Source of the DNA: Shewanella halotolerans
GTDB taxonomy: Bacteria; Pseudomonadota; Gammaproteobacteria; Enterobacterales; Shewanellaceae
Direction of reading: 5' to 3'
Length of the DNA: 64,000 bases
Assembly: GCF_019457535.1 (NCBI RefSeq)
Contig: NZ_CP080417.1
Coordinates: forward strand, 310,001 to 374,000
The translations under genes were made by a program, and so were the position numbers. This document shows, in pieces, positions 15,695-24,482 of this stretch. Below the pieces are notes generated by a model. The model saw only the letters and a list, made by a program, of their open reading frames with translations, did not search any database and was not told the DNA's origin. Position 1 is the stretch's first letter. Each line of letters begins with the position of its first letter.

Positions 15695-17707
15695 ATGAAG
15701 CTCAATCCCGGTCAAAATGATGCTGTACACTATGTCTCTGGTCCCTGTCTGGTGCTAGCCGGCGCGGGCAGTGGTAAGACGCGTGTGATCATCAATAAGA
15801 TTGCCTATCTGGTACAGAAGTGTGGTTATCAGGCGCGCAACATCGCCGCTGTGACCTTTACCAATAAGGCGGCGCGGGAGATGAAGGAGCGTGTGGCCCA
15901 GTCGATGGGACGCAAGGAGGCCAGAGGGCTGTGGATCTCGACCTTCCATACCCTGGGGCTAGAGATCATCAAGCGCGAATATAAGGTGGTCGGCCTTAAG
16001 CCTGGCTTCTCCCTGTTTGACGACCAGGATACCCTGGCGCTGCTGAAAGAGCTGACCGAGAAGGAGTTTGACGGCGATAAAGATCTGCTGCGCATGCTGA
16101 TGACGGCCATCTCCAACTGGAAGGGCGACCTGATGACGCCGGACGGCGCCATCAAAACCGCCAGAGACGAGCAGTCACAGTTATTTGCCTTGCTCTACCA
16201 GCGATATGCTCAGCATATGAAGGCCTATAACGCGCTGGATTTCGACGATCTTATCCTGTTGCCCACCCTGCTGCTGCGGCACAAGCAGGAGGTACGCGAG
16301 CGCTGGCAGAAACGGATCCAATACCTGCTGGTGGATGAGTATCAGGATACCAACACCAGCCAGTATGAGTTGGTTAAACTGCTGGTGGGCGAGCGCGCCC
16401 GCTTCACCGTGGTGGGGGATGACGATCAATCTATCTACTCCTGGCGTGGGGCCAAGCCGCAAAACCTGGTGCTTTTGGGAAAGGACTTTCCCAATCTTAA
16501 GTTGATTAAGCTCGAACAGAACTACCGCTCCAGTCAGCGTATTTTGCGGGCGGCCAACATATTGATTGCCAATAACCCCCACGTCTACGACAAGTCGCTG
16601 TTCAGCGAGCTGGCCTATGGTGAGCCGCTGCGGGTGCTGATTGCCGCCAACGAGGAGCAGGAGGCCGAGCGTGTGGTGGCCGAGATGATCCGCCACAAGT
16701 TTGTCGGTAAGACCCAGTTTGGCGACTATGCCATCCTCTATCGGGGCAACCATCAGTCGCGCCTGCTGGAGCGTGCGCTGATGACCAACCGCATCCCCTA
16801 TAAGCTCAGCGGCGGCACCTCTTTCTTCGGCCGCGCCGAGATTAAAGACATCATGGCCTACCTGCGTTTGGTGGTAAACCCCGACGATGATAACGCCTTT
16901 CTGCGGGTGGTTAACCTGCCCAAACGCGGCATCGGCCCTGCAACCCTTGAGCGCCTGGGTAACTATGCCAACGAGCAGCATATCTCCATGTTTGAGGCGA
17001 TATTCCAGAGCGAGCTGAATCACCATCTGCCGCCAGCGGCCATGTCAGCCCTGTATCAGTTTGGTAAGTTTATCGTCGATACCGGCGAGGCCGCGACCCG
17101 CGGCGAACCGGTTGAGGCGGTGAAGCAGCTGATCCGCCACATCAACTACGAAGATTATCTGTACGAGACCAGTACCAGTGCCAAGGCCGCCGAGATGCGG
17201 ATGAAGAATATCTCCGAGCTCTATCGCTGGGTGACCGAGATGTTAGAGGGTGATGAACTGGACGAAGGGATGACGTTGCCGGAAGTGGTGACCCGTCTGA
17301 CCCTGAGAGACATGATGGAGCGTAACAGCGAGGACGAGGCTGGCGATCAGGTGCAACTGATGACGCTGCATGCCTCTAAGGGCCTGGAGTTTCCCTATGT
17401 CTTTATGGTGGGGGTGGAGGAGCGCATCTTGCCGCACCAGACCAGCATAGATGAAGACAACGTCGAGGAGGAGCGCCGCCTAGCCTATGTGGGGATCACC
17501 CGGGCGCAGAGGGAGCTGTGGTTCATGATCTGCCGTGAGCGGCGCCAGTTTGGCGAGGTGATGCGCTGTGAGCCCAGCCGCTTCCTGATGGAGCTACCCC
17601 AAGACGACTTGATTTGGGAAAACCGCAAACCGCCTCAGTCCGAGCAGCAAAGAGTGCAGTCCGGCCGGGCGAACATCGCCAACATACGGGATATGCTTAA
17701 GAAGTAA
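15695..17707 (+). CDS. rep: ATP-dependent DNA helicase Rep
   Basis: A superfamily 1A 3'-5' helicase of 670 residues (E. coli Rep 673) that helps replication forks pass protein roadblocks. Motif I is GAGSGKTRVI (Walker A, about 22-31), motif Ia TFTNKAAREMKER, motif II LLVDEYQDTN, motif III VGDDDQSIYSWRGA, motif IV region QNYRSSQRIL, motif V LMTLHASKGLEFPYVF and motif VI EEERRLAYVGITRAQREL. The N terminus MKLNPGQNDAV and the short C-terminal tail match Rep, not UvrD, which is longer. It ends 28 bases before the convergent GGDEF gene, with no clear terminator between them. Confidence 0.96.
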   Translation: MKLNPGQNDAVHYVSGPCLVLAGAGSGKTRVIINKIAYLVQKCGYQARNIAAVTFTNKAAREMKERVAQSMGRKEARGLWISTFHTLGLEIIKREYKVVGLKPGFSLFDDQDTLALLKELTEKEFDGDKDLLRMLMTAISNWKGDLMTPDGAIKTARDEQSQLFALLYQRYAQHMKAYNALDFDDLILLPTLLLRHKQEVRERWQKRIQYLLVDEYQDTNTSQYELVKLLVGERARFTVVGDDDQSIYSWRGAKPQNLVLLGKDFPNLKLIKLEQNYRSSQRILRAANILIANNPHVYDKSLFSELAYGEPLRVLIAANEEQEAERVVAEMIRHKFVGKTQFGDYAILYRGNHQSRLLERALMTNRIPYKLSGGTSFFGRAEIKDIMAYLRLVVNPDDDNAFLRVVNLPKRGIGPATLERLGNYANEQHISMFEAIFQSELNHHLPPAAMSALYQFGKFIVDTGEAATRGEPVEAVKQLIRHINYEDYLYETSTSAKAAEMRMKNISELYRWVTEMLEGDELDEGMTLPEVVTRLTLRDMMERNSEDEAGDQVQLMTLHASKGLEFPYVFMVGVEERILPHQTSIDEDNVEEERRLAYVGITRAQRELWFMICRERRQFGEVMRCEPSRFLMELPQDDLIWENRKPPQSEQQRVQSGRANIANIRDMLKK

Positions 17708-17735
17708 ATTGCTAAGGCGGCGCTCACCTATGTGA

Positions 17736-20384
17736 TTAGGCGGAGATGCAGCCGCTCGGGCGCTTTCTGGGCTCGGGCAGCTTGCTGGGATCGATAGATT
17801 CACCCAGGGCCTGGCCCTGACCCTGATCGAAGCCTAGGCTGACCAGCTGCTGCCTCTGTAGATCTGTCTTAACCCCTTCCACAAACAGCGTCAGCTCGAG
17901 CGCCGAGGCGGTCAGCTGATGCGCCTTAAGCAGGCGTTTCTGCTGCGGATTATTCAGATGACTGATATAGCTAGGGTCTAGCTTCAGGCCACTCAAGGGC
18001 AGGAAGCTGAGGCTGCTCAGTGCCGTGTGGGCGCTACCGTAGGCGCACAGGCCTAAGTTGATGCCCTGCTTAGCCAAGAGGTCGAACGCCTGAATATGGC
18101 TGTCGCTGTCGGCGACAAAGGCCTTCTCGTTGAAGAATACCCAGATATCGGCAGGTTTGTAGTAGCTCTGCTTGATGCGATTCTTCAGCTTGCGCACCGC
18201 ATGTTTATGTTTGAGGTGCTGACTGGCGAGTTTGATGTGCAGCTGCACCTTGCCATCGACCTGCTGCATCACCTTGTCATAGTCGCTGTTGAGCTGGTCG
18301 AAGAGGTAGAGATCCAGCTCCTTGGTCAGGTTGCAGTGCTCGGCGATATTGCTGAGCTGATCCTGTTTGATCTTGCCCAGCTGCTCATGCTGCCAGTAGA
18401 GTCTTGGTTCAAGGGCTAGAACCTCCTGGGTCGCCAAGGCCATCACGGGGAAATATTGCAGCGCCAACTCTTGCTTGGCGATCGCCTCCCTGAGCTCTAT
18501 CTCCAGGGTGATGTCATGGCTCTGCTGATGGCTGGTGCTGTGATCGAAGATGACGAAGCAGCCCTTGCCGTTGGACTTGGCCTGGTACATGGCTGCATCG
18601 GCATCCTTCAACAGCGACTCGCTGGTGTCGCCGCTGCTGTGGCCGCTGAAGGCGATACCGATACTGGCGCCCGAGGTGAAGCTCTGATTCGATAGCTGGT
18701 AGGGCTCGCTCAGCTCGCCTAAGATGCGCTCGGCCACCTCGATGGCGTCACTATTGGTGTTGATGCTGTCTAGCAGGATCACAAACTCATCGCCGCCGAT
18801 ACGCCCTAAGGTGTCATTACTTCTGATGCAGAGGTTGAGGCGACGGGCGGTTTCGATCAGAAAGCGGTCGCCTTGCAGATGGCCCAGGGTATCGTTGATC
18901 AGCTTAAAGCGGTCGAGGTCGATAAACAGCAGGGCAAATCTGTCTCTGGCGTGGCGCCGGACATGTTTTACCGCTTGAGCTAGGCGCTCCATGAACATGG
19001 CACGATTGGGCAGGCCGGTTAGTGTGTCGTGGCTAGCATCGTGTACCAGCTGCTGCTCGACCTTGCGGCGCTGAGCGATCTCCTTTTCGAGATCCTGGTT
19101 GAGCATCGCCAGGGCGCGGGTGCGTTGGGCGACTTTCTCTTCCAGCTGTTCATAGCTCTGTTTCAGGGACTCTGCCGACAGCTTACGCTCGATCGCTGCG
19201 GCGATATGCTGCGAGACGAAGGTGAGCAGATCCAGATCTTTCTCCTGGTAGGTCTGCGACGGGGTAAAGCTGTAGATGGTGAGCGCGCCCTTGACTATGC
19301 CCTGGATAAACAGGGGCACGCCTATCCACTGATGTATGGTCTCGGCATAGTTGAGCTGAGGCGCCTTGGCGTAGAGCTGCCCAGCCTGAATTAATGCCTT
19401 GATGTCGCTGCCATCGAGCAGCAAAGGGCGCTTATGCTTGAGAATAAACTCTGTCAGGCCATCGGCCAGAGGGCGCTTCTGCGGCGCGCCTACGTTGAGC
19501 TGAGAGACATAAAAGGGAAAATGCAGCTCACGGCCATTGTCCTCAAGCAGGGCGATATAACAGTTGTTGGCGGGTAGCAGGTGGCTGATCACCCTGTGTA
19601 GTTCGCGGTAGAAGCTCTGGTGGTCTATGGTCGCATTGGATAGCTCGGCGATTTCAAATAGCGATTTCTGCAGGTTTTCCGCGCGGCGTCGTTCGGTGAC
19701 CTCCTGCTTTAGCTTATCGTAGGCGACGCTCAGCTCTTTGGTTCTGTGCTCAATTGCGGCCTCGAGGTTGTGTTGGTACTGCACCCGCTCGATAACGCCC
19801 GAGATATGCTGGCTGATGAAGGTCATCAGCTCGACTTCGATCTCGCCATAGGTGATATTGGCATCGTAGCTCTGCACCGCGATCACCCCTATGGTCTGAT
19901 CGCTGCTGAAAATTGGGACCCCTAGCCATTGGTGGCAGCTGGAGCCTCGACTGACGATCTCGCCGCTGGCGAGCAGCTGCTCAAACTTATCGTCATCACA
20001 CAGCAGGGGCTGCTGGCTGCGCAGCACATAGCCGGTGAGGCCGCTGTTGAGTGTGGTAGACAGCTCTTCGCTGGGGTAAAGCTGGCTTGGGTGCTGGTCC
20101 TTCTCATCGACGAAGAAAGGCACGCCTAATTTGTTGGTTTCTCTGTTGAGGATGGCGATGAAGAAGTTGTCTGCGGGGAGCAGGCGATTGAGATTGGTTT
20201 GGATACCAGCATAGAAGTCTTCGGCGCGCTCGACGCGAGCGGCAAGATTGGAGATATCCAATAGCGTATTTTGGACGATCTCAGAACGCTTGTACTTCCG
20301 AGCTAGGCTCTTTAAGCGAGATATCCTTTTATATAAACGCCCAACTTCATGGGGTGAATGTTGGTCTGTTTTATCCCTAAACAT
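17736..20384 (-). CDS. GAF-GAF-GGDEF-degenerate EAL protein, probable diguanylate cyclase
   Basis: The 882-residue cytoplasmic protein has GAF domains at about 45-205 and 250-405, coiled-coil linkers at about 205-240 and 405-445, a GGDEF domain at about 450-620 and an EAL-like domain at about 640-870. The active-site RIGGDEF (528-534) and inhibitory RSND (521-524, the RxxD I-site five residues before GGDEF) are intact, so c-di-GMP synthesis with product inhibition is expected. In the EAL-like part, EAL is replaced by EPR, and the metal-binding DDFG position reads CAYG, so phosphodiesterase activity is unlikely. A GTG at 20399 would add five residues; the ATG at 20384 with GGCGGA before it was chosen, though its spacing is short. 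No membrane helix is visible. Confidence 0.9.
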   Translation of the reverse strand: MFRDKTDQHSPHEVGRLYKRISRLKSLARKYKRSEIVQNTLLDISNLAARVERAEDFYAGIQTNLNRLLPADNFFIAILNRETNKLGVPFFVDEKDQHPSQLYPSEELSTTLNSGLTGYVLRSQQPLLCDDDKFEQLLASGEIVSRGSSCHQWLGVPIFSSDQTIGVIAVQSYDANITYGEIEVELMTFISQHISGVIERVQYQHNLEAAIEHRTKELSVAYDKLKQEVTERRRAENLQKSLFEIAELSNATIDHQSFYRELHRVISHLLPANNCYIALLEDNGRELHFPFYVSQLNVGAPQKRPLADGLTEFILKHKRPLLLDGSDIKALIQAGQLYAKAPQLNYAETIHQWIGVPLFIQGIVKGALTIYSFTPSQTYQEKDLDLLTFVSQHIAAAIERKLSAESLKQSYEQLEEKVAQRTRALAMLNQDLEKEIAQRRKVEQQLVHDASHDTLTGLPNRAMFMERLAQAVKHVRRHARDRFALLFIDLDRFKLINDTLGHLQGDRFLIETARRLNLCIRSNDTLGRIGGDEFVILLDSINTNSDAIEVAERILGELSEPYQLSNQSFTSGASIGIAFSGHSSGDTSESLLKDADAAMYQAKSNGKGCFVIFDHSTSHQQSHDITLEIELREAIAKQELALQYFPVMALATQEVLALEPRLYWQHEQLGKIKQDQLSNIAEHCNLTKELDLYLFDQLNSDYDKVMQQVDGKVQLHIKLASQHLKHKHAVRKLKNRIKQSYYKPADIWVFFNEKAFVADSDSHIQAFDLLAKQGINLGLCAYGSAHTALSSLSFLPLSGLKLDPSYISHLNNPQQKRLLKAHQLTASALELTLFVEGVKTDLQRQQLVSLGFDQGQGQALGESIDPSKLPEPRKRPSGCISA

Positions 20385-20522
20385 GGTTCCGCCAATCACA
20401 AGTAGTTATATTTTTTCGCTAGGATTTGGGGTAATGGTTATAGATAGCATAAAAAAGCAGCACCACCAAGTCATTATTTTGACGTCGTCAGCTTAATATC
20501 ACCTTAAATATGCTAAAACTTG

Positions 20523-20552
20523 AGCAAACGCGTAAAAAAATACGTGTTTGCT
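20523..20552. other. Strong inverted repeat before the tRNA promoter
   Basis: AGCAAACGCGTA (20523-20534) and TACGTGTTTGCT (20541-20552) match at 11 of 12 positions around an A6 spacer. It touches the -35 hexamer of the tRNA promoter, so it may be an operator or an upstream boundary element. Not a terminator for any gene transcribed towards it. Confidence 0.5.
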
Positions 20553-20553
20553 A

Positions 20554-20582
20554 TAGACGCGCAGTAAAATAATCCATACTAT
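20554..20582 (+). promoter_or_regulatory. Promoter of the tRNA operon
   Basis: TAGACG (20554-20559), 17-base spacer, TACTAT (20577-20582), followed by a GC-rich discriminator GCGGCGC. A GC-rich discriminator is typical of stringently controlled stable-RNA promoters. The start would lie about 13 bases before tRNA-Arg. Confidence 0.6.
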
Positions 20583-20602
20583 ATGCGGCGCTAACAAGGC
20601 AG

Positions 20603-20679
20603 GCACCCATAGCTCAGCTGGATAGAGCGCACCCCTCCGGAGGGTGAGGCCGAGGGTTCGAATCCTTCTGGGTGCACCA
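20603..20679 (+). tRNA. tRNA-Arg (anticodon CCG)
   Basis: A 77-base cloverleaf with encoded CCA. Acceptor GCACCCA pairs with TGGGTGC; the anticodon stem CACCC/GGGTG encloses the loop CTCCGGA (anticodon CCG); the T arm has GGTTCGAATCC. First gene of a four-tRNA operon. Confidence 0.96.
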
Positions 20680-20722
20680 GTTGGATGAGGGGCAAAGTTA
20701 GCGTTAAGAAGTCAATATCAGT

Positions 20723-20799
20723 GGTGATTGTAGCTCAGTTGGTAGAGCCCCGGATTGTGATTCCGGTTGTCGTGGGTTCAAGTCCCATCAGTCACCCCA
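20723..20799 (+). tRNA. tRNA-His (anticodon GTG)
   Basis: Starts with the extra G(-1) opposite C73 that identifies tRNA-His. The anticodon stem CCGGA/TCCGG encloses TTGTGAT (anticodon GTG). T arm GGTTCAAGTCC; CCA encoded at 20797-20799. The T-loop T-T-C-A-A-G variant is still canonical. Confidence 0.96.
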
Positions 20800-20883
20800 C
20801 TTCTTCTTGCAATAGACTTCACAAGTCATTCTTTTCCTTGATATAGTGAAGCGAGGCGGCACCTCGTAAAATATCCATTGTTT

Positions 20884-20960
<77 letters not shown>

Positions 20961-21011
20961 GTTTCCAAGTGAGTGATACATCAAGCATCGCTGGCTGATA
21001 AAAAAGATTTT

Positions 21012-21088
<77 letters not shown>

Positions 21089-21099
21089 ATCCTAGAGAA

Positions 21100-21126
21100 G
21101 CCCCTCGAGTTATCGAGGGGCTTTTT
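21100..21126 (+). terminator. Intrinsic terminator of the tRNA operon
   Basis: Perfect 9-bp stem GCCCCTCGA / TCGAGGGGC, loop GTTA, then TTTTT, 11 bases after the last tRNA. Confidence 0.93.
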
Positions 21127-21186
21127 CTTTGCCCGTCTGTTATTTCTTAGCGTTTGTCTTCACCGAATAAAACGCGCCATCAAGGT

Positions 21187-21213
21187 AAAAAAAAGCTGCC
21201 CAAGTGGGCAGCT
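21187..21213 (-). terminator. Intrinsic terminator of the lap/bpf operon, after lapD
   Basis: On the minus strand AGCTGCCC, loop ACTT, GGGCAGCT followed by a run of eight T residues (A-run at 21187-21194 on plus), eight bases beyond the lapD stop. Confidence 0.9.
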
Positions 21214-21220
21214 TTGTCGT

Positions 21221-23143
21221 TTATAGCTCGACGCGGGTGGGTGGGTAGAGATAACCCATGTAGGCGTTGGCCTTGAGCGGCTCGAAGCGTGCCAGTTGCG
21301 GCTGCTCCTGAATGCCGGTGACGATGATCTGGATATCCAGGCCTCTGGCGACGTTCACCAGGGCGCGGCACAGCTCGCTGTTGTGCTCGTTCTCGTCATA
21401 GTAGGCGAAGGATTGATCCAGCTTGACGTAGCTAGGTCTTAAATTTTGCAGGTAAGACATAGAGCCAAACTGACGACCGAAGTGGTCGATACCGAAGTGA
21501 GCGCCATTGTCGCGAATGATGTTGCACAGCGCCTGGCAGGCATCGGGATCGCTATAGACGCCGGCTTCAGGGATGTCGAACACGATTCGCTGGGCGAGCG
21601 GCGTATTGCGCAGGAACTTGTTGAGCCACTGATGGAAGGTCGTATCGCTCAGACTGTTGAAGGTCAGATTGATGGCGATAGGCTCGTAGTTACGCTCCAG
21701 CAGGCCGTTATCCACTATGGTCTCGATCAGGCATCTGTCCAGCATAGATCCCAGTGAGAGCAGTTCCACATAGGGCATAAACTGGCCCGCGTGGATCTCT
21801 TTATCGCCTATGGTTAGTTGACAATAGAGCTCACGCTGCACCACCTCATCCTTATTGGTGTGGTAGACAGGCTGCCATTTGAACTGGAACTGCTTGCTGC
21901 TGATGGCGGCGCTCAAATGTTCTCGCCACTGCTCACGGGTGTAGAGCTGCTTCTCGTTGCTCTCGAACCAGTGGAACACCTTGTTTTCGGCTATTGCTTT
22001 CTGCAATGCATTATCTGTCTGCGCCAGGATGTCCGATACCGTCATGTTGTCGGTGCGCTGGGCGATACCTATGGCAAACTGCTCGTTAGGCTTACAGCCT
22101 GCCTTAGAGATCTCCTGATTCACGGTTCTGATCAGGGTATGCAGGTACTTGCTGCTCTGCTCCTGTTCGGCGCTGGTGATCAGGAAGGCAAATTCATAGG
22201 CGGCGATACGGGCGATGACGGACGGAGCTATCTCGTCCAGTTGCTCCTGCATCTTCTCGGACAGCAGGCGTATGGTCTCATCACGTACCTGATAACCATA
22301 CTTGCTGTGTACCTCTTCGAGCCAGTCGAACTTGGCCATCATTAGCGAGCCATTGTTGGGTTCGCTTAACCAGCTGTTGAGGCGGCCCATCATATATTGT
22401 CTGTTTGGCAGCTTAGAGACCTGATCTACCAGGTTCTTCTTACGCAGCTCAGTCACCTCTTCGTCCAGTGAGCTGAAGATCTGCTTGAGCTGATGAGACA
22501 TGCTGTTAAAGGCCTCGACCACAGACTTGAGCTCTGAGGTCTTAGGGATCGCCATGTCAGGGCCAAACTTGCGCTGGGCGATCTCGGCCGCGTGCTCGGC
22601 AATCTCATGCAGTGGCCTCAGGATCCAGGTCAGGCCGAAGCGCGCCAGCATGATGGCGAGTAAAAACAGGATGGAGATGACTATGATGGCGTTGGTTAGG
22701 GTGCGCCATAGCTCGTTGTAACCAAAGCCTGGGTGGGCGGTGATCTCCAGGTTGGCTAACTGGATCCAACCCGAGGTAATAGTGCTTTCGCGTTTAATGG
22801 TTTCGAAGAATCCCAGGTCGATAAACCATTGGGGAACACCCTCGATCTTAACGTCGTTTTCCCACACCTGTTGTTTGCCGTCGACCAGCCAGGTGAGCTT
22901 CACCTGTTGGTAATAGCCGCCTTCGAAGATGACGTTGATCAGCGTCTCGGCGCCGACAATGTCACCCGCTTCCAGATCGGGAACCAGCATGATCCCCAAG
23001 CTGTGGCTGGTGTTATTGAGATCGGACTCCATCTGCTTGGTCAGAAAGCTTTGTGTCTCGGTAAATTGGACATAAGCCAGGCTGATGACAACGACCAAGA
23101 ACAGGCCAAAAAGCAGTGAGTATATCTGTCGAAACAGTGTCAT
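21221..23143 (-). CDS. lapD: LapD-type inner-membrane c-di-GMP receptor (BpfD)
   Basis: LapD binds c-di-GMP with a degenerate EAL domain and, when bound, holds the LapG protease in the periplasm so that the adhesin stays on the cell surface. Layout of the 640 residues: TM1 about 5-25; periplasmic LapD/MoxY-type domain about 26-148, with a GW pair at 125-126 that matches the LapG-contacting tryptophan (W125 in Pseudomonas fluorescens, from memory); TM2 about 150-172; HAMP about 173-225; GGDEF-like domain with AAYEF at 314-318 in place of GGDEF; EAL-like domain with ELYCQL in place of EAL. Both catalytic sites are dead, as in true LapD. Last gene of the operon, eight bases after lapG. The Shewanella name is bpfD. 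Confidence 0.94.
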   Translation of the reverse strand: MTLFRQIYSLLFGLFLVVVISLAYVQFTETQSFLTKQMESDLNNTSHSLGIMLVPDLEAGDIVGAETLINVIFEGGYYQQVKLTWLVDGKQQVWENDVKIEGVPQWFIDLGFFETIKRESTITSGWIQLANLEITAHPGFGYNELWRTLTNAIIVISILFLLAIMLARFGLTWILRPLHEIAEHAAEIAQRKFGPDMAIPKTSELKSVVEAFNSMSHQLKQIFSSLDEEVTELRKKNLVDQVSKLPNRQYMMGRLNSWLSEPNNGSLMMAKFDWLEEVHSKYGYQVRDETIRLLSEKMQEQLDEIAPSVIARIAAYEFAFLITSAEQEQSSKYLHTLIRTVNQEISKAGCKPNEQFAIGIAQRTDNMTVSDILAQTDNALQKAIAENKVFHWFESNEKQLYTREQWREHLSAAISSKQFQFKWQPVYHTNKDEVVQRELYCQLTIGDKEIHAGQFMPYVELLSLGSMLDRCLIETIVDNGLLERNYEPIAINLTFNSLSDTTFHQWLNKFLRNTPLAQRIVFDIPEAGVYSDPDACQALCNIIRDNGAHFGIDHFGRQFGSMSYLQNLRPSYVKLDQSFAYYDENEHNSELCRALVNVARGLDIQIIVTGIQEQPQLARFEPLKANAYMGYLYPPTRVEL

Positions 23144-23151
23144 TGTTTTCG

Positions 23152-23859
23152 CTACTCCAATCTTAACTTAGGCATTTTGAGTCGCTCAACACCTAATCTA
23201 TTTTTGAGATCATTCCATTTTTCAAGGCGTTGGGATGAGCCTGCCAGCACACCGCGACCTTTCTCTTTGTTTAGCCACAACTGACGACCGTTAAAGCTGT
23301 ATACGGGGATCAGATCTTGTCTCTGGGTGGCTGGTTTAATCTGTCTGTCCAGGTTATCCAATACCAAGGGGATGGAGCCGGGCGTCTCATAGTAGGCCAA
23401 CACCATGTGGTACTGATTGACCGAAGTGGCCTTAACCATAGTGATCCGCAGCTTGTCATCGGGCACCCCCAGCTGTAGCAGGGTGAAATATTTGGCGATG
23501 GAGAAATCTTCGCAATCGCCACCATTTACCCCGATAAACTCCATTGGTGTGGCCCAGTAGTTACTGACACCCCACAACTTGATGTCGTCGACAAACCTAA
23601 ACAGATTGAAAAAGTTATTTACCTTGGTGATCTTCTCTTGTTCACTCAGGCCCTGCGATTCATCCAGCACCTTAAACCAGGCGGTGACGCGCATACCTGC
23701 GCGTTCACCGTAGCGGGCTTCTAGGGTGGACTTAATGTAGTTGGCGTCGAGTGTTTGCGTCGGAGAAGCGTATAGGCAAGAAAACCCCAAGGCCGTTGCC
23801 ACAACGCAAAGTTGGCAGACCCTCTGAAAGCGTTTTTGCCTGCCAATTTTGGCTTTCAT
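23152..23859 (-). CDS. lapG: LapG-type periplasmic cysteine protease (BpfG)
   Basis: A calcium-dependent bacterial transglutaminase-like cysteine protease that cuts the retention module of LapA-type adhesins at a di-alanine site and releases them. The 235-residue precursor has an N-terminal signal segment (about 12-31, ending CLYASP). The catalytic triad is C116 (NGGDCEDFS), H151 (NQYHMVLAYY) and D168 (VLDNLD); the H-to-D spacing of 17 equals that recalled for P. fluorescens LapG. GGAG lies just before the ATG. It sits between the OmpA-like lipoprotein and lapD with short gaps, so the receptor and protease are co-expressed. Confidence 0.94.
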   Translation of the reverse strand: MKAKIGRQKRFQRVCQLCVVATALGFSCLYASPTQTLDANYIKSTLEARYGERAGMRVTAWFKVLDESQGLSEQEKITKVNNFFNLFRFVDDIKLWGVSNYWATPMEFIGVNGGDCEDFSIAKYFTLLQLGVPDDKLRITMVKATSVNQYHMVLAYYETPGSIPLVLDNLDRQIKPATQRQDLIPVYSFNGRQLWLNKEKGRGVLAGSSQRLEKWNDLKNRLGVERLKMPKLRLE

Positions 23860-23876
23860 CTTCTCCGACTATTTTT

Positions 23877-24482
23877 TTATTTTACTTGTTCATCAACTGT
23901 GTAGATATGCCACTTCATATCGGCCTTGGTATCTTCACCCGTTACCTCTGCGATCACGCGGCGGTTACGTGTGTGTGCCATCTTGGTATGAGTTGGATCT
24001 ACCGGTCTGTCGTAGCTGTAGCCTATGGCCGTCAGACGATCGCTGGCGATACCAAATCGCTCAGACAACAGCGAGGTCACGGCGTCGGCGCGGTTTTGCG
24101 ACAGGGTTAGGTTGTGCTCATAGCTACCCGTCTTACTACAGTGACCTTCGATGGTCACTTTAGTGTTTGGGTACTGTCTCATGAAAGTCGCAACCACTTC
24201 TACCTGATCATAGTACTGAGGATCTATGTAGTAAGAATCGTTGGCAAACAATATCTTAAGTTCTTGACGCTCATTGATAGGCTTAATCTTACCACAGCCA
24301 TAGTTGTCTATGGTGGCACCTAGCACTGTGTCGTTACAGCGTTCACGGGCGACGATGACACCATCTTTATCTTTGTCGTTAAGATCGAATACCTGATTGG
24401 TTGGGGTATCCATGGTTACTATGTCGCGCGAAGCGCAGCCGCCCAGTAAGGCGACGCTTAGAATAATCAGTAAGGCTTTCAT
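23877..24482 (-). CDS. OmpA-family peptidoglycan-associated lipoprotein of the lap/bpf operon
   Basis: The 201-residue precursor has a lipoprotein signal with lipobox LGGC (cleavage before C16). An acidic DLNDKDKDGVI segment (about 34-44) resembles a calcium-binding thrombospondin type 3-like turn, and the C-terminal OmpA/MotB domain (about 70-185) has the peptidoglycan-binding NRADAVTSLL and NRRV elements. It probably anchors the secretion or adhesion apparatus to the cell wall. Its ATG overlaps the tolC-like stop by one base (TAATG), indicating translational coupling. The same gene occurs in this position in other Shewanella bpf loci (from memory). Confidence 0.9.
   Translation of the reverse strand: MKALLIILSVALLGGCASRDIVTMDTPTNQVFDLNDKDKDGVIVARERCNDTVLGATIDNYGCGKIKPINERQELKILFANDSYYIDPQYYDQVEVVATFMRQYPNTKVTIEGHCSKTGSYEHNLTLSQNRADAVTSLLSERFGIASDRLTAIGYSYDRPVDPTHTKMAHTRNRRVIAEVTGEDTKADMKWHIYTVDEQVK

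Noticed and set aside
16181..17026. 281-codon minus-strand open frame inside rep
   Set aside because: Shadow of the rep coding sequence in the opposite strand, without recognisable domain or ribosome site.
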